A program made the translations under genes and the position numbers. DNA of 64,000 nt from Apophysomyces variabilis. Taxonomy: Eukaryota > Mucoromycota > Mucoromycetes > Mucorales > Mucoraceae. The notes below the pieces were generated by a model that made no database searches, was not told the DNA's origin, and was given only the letters and a program-made list of their open reading frames with translations. The stretch lies in assembly GCA_002749535.1 (NCBI GenBank), contig MZZL01000388.1, forward strand, positions 1-64,000, read 5' to 3'. Below, piece by piece: positions 35,118 to 47,949 of the stretch. The first letter of the stretch is position 1. The number at the start of each line of letters is the position of its first letter.

Positions 35118-35471
35118 CTAACAATAGGCATAATCTCCTGCCAGATAGTCCGTCTCCTTTCCCTCAGTCTCACATACGTCCAATGTCCTTTCGAACCTAA
35201 CATGGATCTTGCCCTCTTTGTGGCGTGTTTTTTTGCTTCGATAATATCTTACTCCGTCGTTGTGCACCCAGACCATTGCATCGCTGAGCAACCTAATCGA
35301 ACACCAGCCTAAAATGGATGAAATAATCATCATGGTTTGTTCTCCTTCAGTAGACCAGTTTTCACAGGCCTGGGCATCAACAGTGGACCAGTTATCGTCG
35401 CCTGTCTCTGTGGAGCTGGTAGCGAGCCGAACTAAAACTGGGTGATTTGCTTGATTATTTAATAGCACCAT
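35118..35471 (-). CDS. Unknown small protein, paralogue copy 3
   Basis: A frame of 117 residues from MVLLNNQANHPVLVRL at 35471. The frame stays open upstream to 35663 but that extension is unlike the other copies, so I prefer this start. Shared landmarks with copies 1 and 2 are ENW, a methionine pair, GWCSIRLLSDAMVWV, NDGVRYYRSKKTRHKEG and HVRF. A C-terminal acidic tail with cysteines is specific to this copy. Family unknown; same orientation as the other copies, with the lactonase gene lying between copies 2 and 3. Confidence 0.6.
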   Translation of the reverse strand: MVLLNNQANHPVLVRLATSSTETGDDNWSTVDAQACENWSTEGEQTMMIISSILGWCSIRLLSDAMVWVHNDGVRYYRSKKTRHKEGKIHVRFERTLDVCETEGKETDYLAGDYAYC

Positions 35472-38331
35472 ACAGGCCAAGTGGAAAAGTAATAGATCGA
35501 AAATGCAAAGGCTCTTGAAGAGGGTTTTGTCTTCAAGAAAAACAAACTCATTGGTGAGCCAGAGATCGTATCTCATATTTATAAGACTTCTTGTCGCCTG
35601 ACTAAAGAAACTCTTTTTTCGAGAAAGACCGAGCCCCATGAAATTGGTGGATTTTAGCTCCATATAACATTTTGAGACCTATAGCCGATGTAACTTGGCA
35701 ATACAATGTTTCGGAGTCAGAACAATGATGGTAACAACCGCTGAAAGAAGTAGGATATGTGCCTTGTGGTAAAAAGGTTTGTAGTATCGATGATAGGCGC
35801 CTTTTAATTTGGTTCGGTAATATATAGGCGTAGCAGTTTGCATACGCTCTTCTGGTATTTGACTGAAGGACTATCGATGTTTAGCACGTGTGCCCTAAAA
35901 AGTTTCACCTTTAGTAATCTAATGAAAACTTGCCATAAACAGTCTTACCAATAAGTCGACTGCAGTCGCAGTTCCAACTATGCTAAAAAGATTGTGAGCA
36001 TTTTGTCAAAAAAGCACTTATAATTTCTTCACGCGCATTTGCTACCTCGATATTAGCAAACGTTTGGTCATTTCATATTTTCTTTTGTTTTTACTTTAGT
36101 TGGTTCGCAAAACCGAAACTAAATACAGTCCGAAAGGAAAAAGGACGTTCCCCTGTGTTACGTTCAATAGTTTTGGTTCGACCAGTATATTAGATATTCA
36201 GTTAGAACCTCTTCTATTAGGAGTATAAATTGCAGCAATCATGTGTTTAAACCTCAATCCCAACGCACAAAAAGTTCACAACTGCATTGTCCTCTTCCGT
36301 GTAAACAATTATACTATAGTTAAGTACCCCTTTTAGCAAGTTTGCACTGTTACTATTGTATTAACTGTAGTAAAGATTGTGCCTGTTTCAGTAAGGCACT
36401 GTGATATCAAGCAGCTGCAGTGGTTCATCATAAAATCTAGATGCCTATTGCAAATGGCGATGTCATGAAATCGTTAGTGTGCTATAACTGTTGATGCCAA
36501 GATCGGCTGGCATTATCGCGAAAGAAATCGAGATGTAGTATGCAAACAAGGTGAAAGAAATCGGAAATGGAAACTTGATAGTCTTATGCAGCATGTAATA
36601 TTATCTTTAGCGAGGAGCAGATGCACTTTGCAAAATTACTCACACTCTGACCATATTAGATCATAATCGAAACTTGGTAAAGAGCTTGAATGTGAACATG
36701 GTTATCTTGCAGTCGACTTTCTTGTCGCTTCGATGTCCTTTGCGTGCCGAACCGAAATCGGTACAGTAAGCTTTTTGTTCGAAACGATAACAGAAATACT
36801 TATTCTGCTTTGTTTCGGTTTACATCCTTGAATACGAGCTGTCAGACCCATTACAGGGAGATATGAAAGCGAAGCAGCTACCAACAACGAAGATTATCTA
36901 GCTCAAGACCAAGAAGGATGATAACGGAAAATCGTTTAAGGAACAATCAGTCCTAGCGTTACTATGCCAAAGACCATTACACCGCTAGAGAATGCAAGAA
37001 GTTGCAAGCTGCATGACTACGAACCTGCCGTAGTATCAGCATTCGATGCACTTCATCTATCGGAAAGCAAACAAAGATAATTTATGGTTGCCTGGTTAGG
37101 TGGTCTTCAGCCTATATCATATAAAGTTCGTAAAGGATGTGAATTTAACCTGTTAGGAGTGTTCAGCGTAGCAAACAACTTGATATCCAGTCAACAACCT
37201 CGGAAGCCGTCTATTTTCTGCGTAACACCGACGAATAGAAAGCATTCTATGAACATCTGAATGTCGGCCGTTCAGTCTAATTTTTTCACACAATGTCGAA
37301 CAGTTCTGGAAGAACGCGATTTCAAACCACCCCTCTGTCCGACTTGAAAAAGGAAATTGTCTATCGATGACGCTGCAACATTCAAAACCGAGACACGAAA
37401 ACTGCTCTCTATACTGCGTAGAAGATAAGCCGACCCTATTGTCAAGCATTCAGAAAACTTTTTCCAAATTCTCGCCGCAATGAAATCGTCAGTCGCTAAA
37501 TCACTGACAGAATTTGAGTTTTTTTCCGTTCAAAAAGGCTGGTTTTCCTTTTTTACATCAAGCGGGTAGATACAAGTTGTGGGTAGATGTGGGGACGACA
37601 AATAGCTCTTCTGGATAAACTGGGTTATCCGCTATTAAGCTGAGATAAGTTACGTACCAATCCAAAATATTTCGTGTTGCAAATACTCTAAGAGTAACTT
37701 TATTTTAACGTTAGCCAATTACACATAGAACCAGATATTGTATTGCTATGAAGCTTTATTCAGTTGGTCACATCCATAGATGACCCTAAAAAAAGCAAAA
37801 TTGACTATTAATTGTTACGTTTGAGAGTTGGAAGAGTTGTACGATCGGTGTTAGTACCGTTTACCAAATCAATTGGACCGTAACTTCAAACGTCGCACCC
37901 AATCTATCACAAGGTCAGATTCATCTGTATATAATGCTTTGCTTACAACTGTGAGTTGGATATTAATGAAAATATCAGTCTACAACAGGGCTGGCGAAAA
38001 GATTCACTCTTTCTTTTAATTTTCCATGTTACTTGTTAAGTTGCTGAGATGTGACGATGTGTTTGTCCAGTGTAGCCGTCTCGGAACAAGTGGGACGAAT
38101 CTCATTAATTGAATTTGGGTAAATGGAATAACTCAGTATTTCGCTAGTGATTCTAGCTTACAACAATTGAAAACATATCGAACGTTACAAGGTCTAATAT
38201 AATGGGTGATAGTTTTAAATAAATCTCTCGCCGGCGTAAAGTCTTAAGGATTTTGATTGTGAGAAACTTTACGCAAACCTTAATCCTAACTTCAATATAT
38301 TTAAAGGCTGAAATAGAAACTAGCTGTCTCT
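35472..38331. other. Long AT-rich spacer without a supported gene
   Basis: About 2.9 kb with only short frames, for example 37153-37449 minus and 36702-36887 minus, that carry no family signal. A sequence GACCCTAAAAAAAGC occurs at about 37782 and again at about 62784, suggesting shared repeat DNA. The last 100 bp are presumably the promoter of the MACPF-like gene. Confidence 0.45.
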
Positions 38332-41300
38332 ATGGAACGAGTGCAGTTGAACCCGGAAGTAAGCAGTACTTTTTCATATAACCTTATCCATGATCACTCA
38401 AAATAACACAAATGCAAAACTTACTCCCTTAAAGACTACTCAGTTACTTGAATGGGTGCAGGGGATCGATGCAAAAGGTGTAGCCGCCAAAAAGGAGGCT
38501 GTCGAAGTCAACGAAAATACGAATAGATACTATTATCCGAAAGATACTTTGTGTCCGTTAGGTATAAGTCCCTTGATGCCAGATGAATTTGTTGGAGACA
38601 TTCCAATCTTGGTACAAGAAGAAGACAGACATGAACCCTGGAGGTTGCCCTTGGCAGGAACGGAGGCGTTCAACTTTTTCGCAAAGAAGAGCGTCACAGA
38701 CAAGGTATCGACCTTGTCTGGATGGGAACTTCGCATCCCCCGGAAACACGTGGGTTATCCTCTGCCAAAGCGTTTGCAGATGAATATGAGACTCATAGAA
38801 TAAATAATAATAACAGGTCATCTTTCCTCCCGGCTCTCTAAAAGCAACTAGAGATTTTGAAAGAGCGATTCAGCACGCTTTACAATCTGACAACGACAAC
38901 ACAAAATTTGCAGAGCTTGAAAACGTTTTTCACTTATTTGGTTATTATTATCCCTACTGGATCGTTGTAGGTAATATCAGAGTGACATAGCCCATCATTT
39001 ACCCTATCCAAGGCGGTAGGTTTCAGTGCGATTCGCAAGTCCGCAGTTGGCAAGGACCAAAAGAAATGATTGAAGAAGTGTTCAACAGAGACCTACAGTG
39101 GAAAGCATTTGGTACAACGGATATTGGATCCTAAGGAACACTACTCTGACGTCTAACTTGTAGGAGGAGATTTAAGGTTTCTCCATGAGAGCAAAAGTGC
39201 TGAGGCGTGGCTGAAAAGCACTGAAACGATACATGACTTTGCTATGGCCCTTGATATCAATCCGATTTATGATCTTCTGGAAGACGATCTACATTTGGAA
39301 ATACAGCGAATATATAAAGCACAATACGACGCCCAAGTACTGTGTGAGGATATGCTTCCTGATATGGAGACGAATTTGTCAGGTGCATTAATAGACCTCC
39401 CAAAGATTACGGCGAAAGTTGGTGCAGCAAAAGGAATTCATTATGACGGATCGTCGTCAAGCGAAGACATAGTTGAATTAATTGACGAAATTTACGTTAC
39501 GAACCTGTTACAGAAAGTGTCCGATGGAAAAAGCCCACGTATAGAATATATGATGCGTAGCGCCATATTAGGTTCTAGCGTAGATAACCATGCTTTTCTT
39601 CCCGTTGCTACTATGGAAAGCTCATCTAAGGATTCCGTATTTATAAAGTCAGCAATCGACCATCACACCAGATTAAACGGCGGAAAATTGCAGCCGTCTA
39701 CACGTGAAGTAAAATATCTTGTTATGTACGTCTCGTATACTGAGGTAAGAGTTTGCGCTACTTGGTTTTTGAATCGTGCCTGGCAGATGGAGAAAAAAAG
39801 ATCGAATAATGTTAGCTGGGCAAGGAAGGTTTATGATGGCATGTCCAGTTATTCAGCTTCGGAGGCGCCATAATATAGTGAACACGTCTATAGGACAGTT
39901 ACGATTTGCGTTGACAGTTAAAGAAGTTAAATCTAACATGTTGAATTAAATTAGCTAGATTTTGACTTGAAACATGTTAAAGGGACCGAGGATTTTAAGG
40001 AAGCTGTAACTACGGCATTGAATTTGGTGTGCGACGATGAAAGGCAAAAAGAATTAGAGAAGATATTCAGCCGTTTTGGTCACTATTATCCATCATCCAT
40101 CTCGCTAGGTAAGGGATCATCGACTGGTTATGAATAGCTTTGCGTACTGAAGTGTTATTTATGCTTAGGTGGTCGGATGATATACAAAGTTAACCCGGAA
40201 GATCCGTTATCGATTCATTCTTTGAAAAATGGCGTAGAGGTCTTCAATAGGCTTTTGACGAGAAGTGACTGCACGTCAGGCATTGATATAAGCGTAATAG
40301 GTAATAACGGCAGTTGAATAACTACAACTGATGCACTTGAACAGGTGGCAGCACAAGATTTACTGATTGTCAAGATTGGATTGAATCCATCAAAACTAAT
40401 CAAGCTCGTATACAAGTGAGAGCGTTGAGACCAGTTTATGAATTATTAGATCCTAAACAACGCGAACAAGTCCTACGCCTGTGCAGTAAATGTGAATACG
40501 ACGCAGAGGAATGTATTGAAGCGCCTAAAGGAATCCATTTTGATGGTATGGAGGCAGAGGAGGCTGCAATTCAGTTCATTAGCGACAAAAGACTATCTAA
40601 ATCGTTTATGGTTCGAGATTCTTCCGATGAACCTCGCATTGATTGCGTCAAACGAAAGTGGAAACATGCAGAAGATATTGACCGGTATTTGCTACTGGAT
40701 ATCGACTCACAAGATCAATTTCCGGGGAGCCCTGCATTTGTGTTGGGTTCAATGGCTGCTTCCAAAGAACGTAATTTTAAACCTATTAAACAACAGGGTA
40801 ATACGACCCGTTTGTTCAACATAGTCTATATAATACACAAAGAGGTATGCGTAGTGAAAAGGTTAGGATGGTCCTAGAAAGCTAAAAATAAGGCATAGCT
40901 GCAGCTTTACGACGAATTTACGCAAGCATCCAGTCAGTTTCAGGAAGCCATAAGCAAAGCTTTACTTGTCGGAAAGAAAGACCACAATACATATTATGCG
41001 TTGCAAGACGTATTCCTGCAGTTTGGCTATTTTTATCCGTCTCGGATTTTAACAGGTACGTTTCGTTCGTTTATGGTTTCATTCTTGATGACAGTTATGG
41101 TAGGAGGTCGTCTTTCATTGGAAACGCCTGATAATTTCGGGATGGATGATCATATAGCAAGTGATCGTAATACAGACAAGCTAAATAAAATAGATATAGA
41201 CGATCCGCAGTATGATTACACAAGGAAATACTCACCTAGTGATCCATATACGAATATCTTGGAAGAAACGCATTCAGGTTTAATTGAGGTCCAAGAGCAA

Positions 41301-43663
41301 GACGAAATTGATGCACGAGATGACGCCGAGGGAGCGCTGGTGAAGCTCGAAAGCGGACTTGGTACAAGAAGTGTAATGAACGGCATCTTAGTATCCATTA
41401 GTGAAAGCGAAGCTTGGAGCGCAATAGGTATGCCTGCACATATAAGTTGTACCTTACGCTAACATATCACCGGCATTAAGGTGGCGATGCTGCTTGCCTA
41501 CTATGGAGTGATGTTAAAGGATGGATCAACGCAGTAGGACAAAATCAAGCCATCATTCAACGCTGCGATCTAAAACCTATGTACGAACTACTTGAGGAGG
41601 AACAACGGCGTCAAGTTCTAATGACGTATAACAATATCGTTGTTGCGGACGATTGCGTCCGTTACGACTACTTACTAGAGATGACTGCTTTCGAGAGCAT
41701 TATAAACAGTTGTAATGTTCCATTTGCCGGTTATGTACCTGTATGTATTATAGGAATGCAAGAGCAGATGTTAAAGATTCTTGTTTTAGACAGATAACTT
41801 GTTTACAAAGCTTATGAGTGAAGAGTTCAGAAATAGCGAGACGGCGATTGAGTTCTGCAAGAACATGTGTGCTGATTACGGTTTTCCCATTACTGTTAAG
41901 AAAACCACAGAAAAGGTATGCCTATGCTTTTGGTAAGCGGTATTAAGGGATACCTACAGGTTATATGTGTGTACTGTTCGCATCATGCGCTTCTCAAAGG
42001 TATACCCATTGACAGACAATCCGCATCAATCCAGGGACGGTATTGCCAATGGGCAGTTTTGGTAGTTGAGGACCACAGTGCCTGTTGGCGATTTCGACGA
42101 CTTGAAAGTATTGAAGAATGTTTCCATAACCATGAATTACCAGTTCATCAACCGGAAAATGGATCTATCATACCGACCTTTCAATATCCAGTTTCTCTCA
42201 AAGATCATAAGAGCTATGTTAAACTTGTGCCCGTCCGTCAACTAAATACTCAAGGCCCCATGTGCTCGCATCTTGTGCGATATGGCGACATTGTTCAACT
42301 GAAGCCTATCAACGATAACCTTGTACCATTTATTAAGGCTAGCGAGTTTGTACATCCTGATACGTACAAGCAGTATGTGGACGATATTACTGCCTGGAAA
42401 TCCCACGGGCAGAAATCGGGAACTGACAGCCACTGGTTCGATCCTATAATTCACCGTGTAATTTTTATTTACTTTACGATAGGAAGATCATACGCGGCTT
42501 TGTCGACATCGACAGACAACACAATGAGCAAGGCAAGTTGATTAAAAGTGTCAAAATCATAAACGTGCTGATAAGCCGGGTTAGACCAGGAAAGCATACT
42601 TGCAGATAATCAAAATTATGTTCGAAACGGTGATATAATCCTTTTCGAAAGCCAAGCTGTCTTTAATCGGTCTGAGCAAGTGTATCTCTCTTTTTCCGGA
42701 GATAGTCCAGATGTCGTTATAGCAAAAGGACCCAATGACGCTATATGCAGGATTGCTCAGTGGTATATTCAACACATCAATCAAGCTGCAGTAGGACTTG
42801 GGAAACGCGAGATGTCCCACAGCGATTATTTACATGCAGCATTGGAGGACCCTACTTGTACCGACATGGAGACATGCTATGACATCGCGAAATCGTACTG
42901 GTTTGGAGAATATGGCTTTGAGATTGACGAACTAGAAGCAATAAGAAACTTCCAGCGGGCAGCGGATCAAGGTCATCATGGTTGCTATATGCATATGGCA
43001 CAACTGTTTTGGGCCATTAAAGAACCGGAGCAAGCGGTTGCTACCTACGAGAAAGCGGCATTATTTTTCATCTTGAGATCATATGGCATATTAGCAAGAA
43101 TTTACCATACTGGCTACGCAACAGCTAATTACTCCATTCCTCAAAATCATGAAGTAGCCTTTGTATACTATTCTATAGGAGGCATCTTCGGAGACCCACT
43201 ATCCGCGTTTAAAACTGGAGAGTACTTAGAGAATGGATACGACAGTAACTTTGGGATCCACCTCGGAAAAGCGCTGCGATGGTACGAATACATCTATAAT
43301 AATTTAGAGGAGAAATTCGCCACGACAGCCATAGGAAAAATCAAGCATAAAATGGCAAACATGTCTAAAGATAAATCAAGATCAGAACAGCTGCGGCGAG
43401 AAGCGTTCTTGGCCTTTAATGAGGGTGCTATGTACGACTCCTATGCCAAATTTATGGTGGCTGCCTATCACTTGCAAGGTTGGGGCTGTGACGAACCAGA
43501 TCAAAGTTTGGGATTCCAAATCTTGCTGAGCCTTGTCGAATCTGGACTCACTGTGGCCATTGATTGGCTATCGAAATGCTACGAAAATGGAGTCGGGGTA
43601 GAGGCAAATGCTGCGAGAGCAACAGTCTATCGTGAACTGGCGGCAAAAATGAACCGGAACTGA
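38332..43663 (+). CDS. Large protein with three MACPF-like units and Sel1-like repeats
   Basis: A multi-exon gene, roughly 1,450 residues, inferred from about fourteen in-frame GT..AG junctions. Exon 1 is 38332-38358 (MERVQLNPE), joined at 38435 to TTQLLEWVQGIDAKG. Three related units follow, each with an acidic helical lead and a signature FGYYYPYWIVVGGRF, FGHYYPSSISLGGRM or FGYFYPSRILTGGRL. Each unit then has a Trp-Ile/Leu-containing segment and PIYDLLEDD, PVYELLDPK or PMYELLEEE. The FGxxYPxxIxxGGR motif resembles the FGTHYxxxxxLGG signature of the MACPF/perforin fold, so a MACPF-like assignment is my inference. A middle region has HLVRYGDIVQL and YVRNGDIILF, and the C-terminal 300 residues (42680-43663) look like Sel1/TPR helical repeats. 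No signal peptide is visible. Units run in tandem within one gene; no stop or frameshift was found. Confidence 0.75.
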
Positions 43664-44062
43664 CTAATACTTGCTATTTTAGCCAAACCGTATCAATGAT
43701 CAGGATCGCTGTTTAATTAGTTAAATAAAGATAGTGCTTTTCAACCTATATTTTTATCGTATCTTAGTTTGGGCTACTTTGTGCAGTTGATTAGAGAAAA
43801 ACACCGAATACCTTGTTCATTTAGTCGGAGATAACTTTACAAATTCTTCATGACAATTGTCGAGGCAACGAAACATGATTTGCTTCAATTTTATCGCTTT
43901 AAGTTATTGTATAATATGGCTTTAATTTTGAGTCTGCAGTACATGTACAAACCTTGTCTTTACTACTAAGTAAATCATATGTTTTTGCGTCGATAGAAAA
44001 ACAATGCTCTACATGACGCGACTTTTCACTCACAAATAGTGTAAAAGTTCTTTATATACAGT
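43664..44062. other. Spacer, nothing recognised
   Basis: 3' flank of the MACPF-like gene. AT-rich, with no open frame of note. Confidence 0.4.
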
Positions 44063-45780
44063 ACTTTATTTTCAAAAATTAAAGTCGCATCTAGCAAATT
44101 CACTTGGCGCATTTTGGAAACTGGGCTTGACGCTAACAAATTACATTAATTGTCGTGTTGTAAGAGTTAGAATTGACCACTTTTACATACCTGTCATAAA
44201 ACTGACGACGCCATACCCATCTCCCCGCCAAGTGAATGCAAGATGCATATATAAATTTCAGTTGATGAGTAATAGAAGAAAAAACAACAATAGTATTCAA
44301 TGACACTTACTAAATACCGGGCTTAAAAGTCCTATCCACTTGACTCGTGGATCCTTTTCTGCCTTTTTGCTTGCTGCCTCTCAGATCGCCTTAAAGGAGC
44401 TTGGGACGTTCTGGTCTTTCTTCTTCTCGTCGGCTGATTCGTCTGCAAGACCTGGGTTGTTCAACCATAGCCTCGGTTTGGCTGGTTCTTCTCCGACGTC
44501 GTGCAGTTGGGGCTATCATGTTCTCTTAATTTTTATACAATATCTATTGTCTGCTAAAGTCTTCTACAGTCTTCTTTTTTCATATGATTTGAAAGTTCGT
44601 CTGCATCACACCCGGTAAAAAATTATCTTGGTATGTCTTCGAATCGAGCAGGTAAAAGTTGCATCATCTTGGGGTGCATCCGAACAAAGTTTACATAGTT
44701 TATGTCATTTCCATTTCATTGTACAACGGATTTGCATGGAAAGTTACATAAATATTACACGTGTAGATATAGTTTATAACTCGGTCTACTGTTCCCATCA
44801 ATAATACTTCAAATGTCTATCTTGATACAAAAATTTTGTCATGATTACAGAAGATGACGGGAAAAGAACGAAAATGACATGTGAAGGAAAATAAACAAGT
44901 GGGTGATATGCTTTCAATTAGCCGTTTTTCTGCTAGATAACAGGAATAATAGTTCAAATTCCTAACTGGATCGTATTCACAGCAGTTAAAATGCAAGAAT
45001 ACATAAAGTACCCTTTATTGATCTTTTTGCAAGTAGGACATCATGACAACTCGCAATGCATCTCAAGTTCTGACATTAAGAAGTCGATTACCTTATGAGA
45101 TAGGTTGTTAAGAGCATTAGATATGTCATTATTCTAACCTACAGACTATGGATGCGTCTTACAGAGATTTGTGGATTACTTTGTTTTTCGAGCTAAGTGA
45201 ATGGCATCGAGTTTCAACCTAGCACTATCTAATTTCTTGGGTTTATTCAGTGGTTCAAATGAGCGCAAAAATAAGAATTGTGTCCGCCCGGGCTAGATCA
45301 ATCTGATAAAAACTGAGGGAGGATGGAAAAATATCGGGGAAGGGCGTGAGTATCAAAAAAAGCCTTTTTGCAAGGAAGAAGCGGGCGACAGCAGGTCGGA
45401 CAGGGACTCTGATGCGACGGATAGCTTTTGCGGAGATATCTATATGCATTAGTCATGTGGATTGAATGGATGGGTTGTATTAGAGGAAATAGATTCAACA
45501 GACTTGAGCATTTAGGAAAACTTGAGCCAAGAAGTGAAGCGTTGTGTTGTCTGAACCTACTAATTTCAGCCTTGGCGAGTTCTGCCTTTGTCTGTTTAAC
45601 AGTGGGCATGAGGAGAGCTCAAGGATGTGAATGCACTTTTAAAAATGAGGTAAAGCGGTAGCTAAGCAGAAAAAGGACAGCATTGAATTTTTTTTTTCAT
45701 TTGTTGCGACATTTAATTCCACTGACTGCGACTTCGATTTTCGTAGTTTGCGAAATTGTTTTTGGGAGATACTGTATATT
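44063..45780. repeat. Dispersed repeat interrupted by a 1.45-kb insertion
   Basis: Left part 44063-44263 matches 32950-33150, and right part about 45719-45780 matches 33151-33212. The two halves, contiguous in the other copy, are separated here by about 1,455 bp. I found no obvious terminal inverted repeat or target-site duplication around the insertion. It contains short frames on the minus strand, for example 45298-45609 beginning MPTVKQTKAELAKAE, none with a known family. It may be a non-autonomous mobile element or a deletion/fusion product. Confidence 0.6.
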
Positions 45781-47949
45781 AATAACGGCATATAAATGTA
45801 CAAAATGTATAACGATGTAGAAAGAGCTAAGCTGATGCTAATCAAATAAGGCTGGTCAACGGCAGGTACTTGGCCATGTTGTCATTTTTGCGGTGTCATG
45901 ATTGATTTGTTAAGGTAGTGCTTTCTTTCGTTTTAATATTGATGGCTTGCTTGTTCACTTTGATCTATGGAGATACCGATCGTCGATCGGTTCCACCTTG
46001 TGCCACGGCTGCAGTTTCTGATGTGCTTCTATATGTTGGTCGATTTTGGTGCAGATATTGACGTGTGTTGTCGGTTTGTTTGATTGAATGACACAAGTCT
46101 GACGTTGGGCAATTTAGCTTTGCTAACAATTGATAATGCTGGATGACAGGGTTCTCTGAAGCTGGTGGCGTTCTGTAACAGTAAAGGGGTGAAGCAATGG
46201 AATGCCGTGAGACAACTCGTTTGCCTGTGTGAGTTGCCTGTTCTCGAGTAAAAAATGATCTATTCCAAAGACGAGATGGTCTTCTGTAGCATACTTGCTT
46301 TTACCTTGTACATTTCATTTTATGATTATATGAACTGCCTGCTGTTGTCGTGTGGGAGTTTCACCCATTATGCGCATGAGTTTTTCGACATTCCTGGTCT
46401 GGCCATTAGTACTTTTTTCACATTTCCACCATCTTTTTCATTTTCTTTTATGCAGTCCGCTCCAACTCCGGTGAAGGCCCATAGTCAGAGAAGACGAATT
46501 TGGCATCATCTACCGCAGAGACCAGTGGCACTGAGGACATCACAAGAGTCCTGAGAAATGAGAATACCAAAATAAGGCTACAAGTACCGGTAATCTATGA
46601 TCTGCTCCTCACTTGTACATGCTGGTTTATATTCTTCTTGTCATGCTGTCATTGTTAAAGGATCATCCTCATATTCACGTTCTATAATGATCATGTATGA
46701 GGATAGATTTTAACAGCGACAGACAACAGAGATAGCAGCACACAAGGGCTGGAGATACTGGATTTGCAGCAGCAAAATTTTGGAACCATGGGTAAACAGA
46801 TATCGTAGATCGATCGCCGGTAGTTAATGGGGAAAGAAAAAAGAAACTGAAACAAGAGATAGAGTGAAAGTAAAAGAATTGTAAAAAGACGCCTTTTTAT
46901 AGACAATTTCCTTTTTGCTTTTGACTTTTTCATTTTGCTTTTCTTTTTTTCTTTTAATTTTCTCTATTGACGTGATCTCGCGTTGTTCTTCGTGTAATTT
47001 TCGCGACTGACTTTTCTCTAATGGTTTTACCCTTTTTTTTGGTTTCTTTCTTCTTTTTCGTGGGTCACGCACTTAATTTGCGAAGCGCGTTTGACGAGAA
47101 ACTTTTTTTCCTATAATCGCATTTTAAGTGTTCTTTGCCTAGAGAAAGCAGATGCTTCTGTCATGTCAATGCGGGTTGACAATGCAGATGTATTAAACGC
47201 TGCTGCTTTTGGCAGTCTCAATGCAAGCTTAATTCCTAGAGATGCGCGGTTGTCACTGACACAGATTATCTGCATAGCGTTACAAATATTGATAGCTGTC
47301 ATACATAATCTTATGGTACTGTTTACGCCTCCATTCGCGTAAAAGCACGTTTGCACTGTTGGGGTCTTTTTTTTTCTGTTATTATGAAAATAAAAGTACC
47401 CATTCCATGCTTATGGTTATGGACAAGAGTTTATGAAAAGAGAACCTGACTTTTCAAGTTTTCATACTTGCATACTGTAAAAGAATATCGCTTAATTATC
47501 TCGAAAAAAAGTGTCATAGATTCTGATTATGTTAGCGAATAAACGAACGAAAATTGCAGCTTAAGGGTCAACGTAATGAAAATTTGCGAAGCTCTGCATG
47601 ACAGGGAAAATGTTTAGATAATCAACCTGAAAAGCGTGAAGAAAGAAGCATGAGAATGATGTATCTTACCAGGCTCGAGCCGCTCTATATTTGAAATCTT
47701 GAACTCGCTTTCAGCTCTTCGTTGTTCTATCGCAAATTGAATACATTTATGGATGTCTACGATAAAGCAAATGGCTACAAATCTTAGAAGAAACGTTAGT
47801 TTTAGGCTATGGCCTGCACATTAAGTTGGCGGAATCAATGTTATTTCTAAGCTCGTTCTTTGCATCTGACCGAACCATCGGGATCATTTTGACGTCCGGC
47901 GATCCATGAAAAGCACAGCCTCACAGTGACCAAAAGCAGACACGTAACT
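45781..47949. other. Spacer with low-complexity and short frames only
   Basis: Contains T-rich and K/R-codon-rich low-complexity stretches (46830-47060). A short plus-strand frame at 47161-47342 begins MSMRVDNADVLNAAAFG and ends in one hydrophobic segment; it could be a small membrane protein, but a comparably long frame opposes it on the minus strand. The upstream region of the acetyltransferase is at the right end. Confidence 0.4.

Noticed and set aside
46824..47072. Lysine/arginine-rich frame on the minus strand
   Set aside because: It derives from A/G low-complexity sequence; no domain and no splice context.
47111..47356. Minus-strand frame opposite the small hydrophobic frame at 47161-47342
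   Set aside because: Neither frame has similarity I recognise, so I could not decide between them and list no gene.
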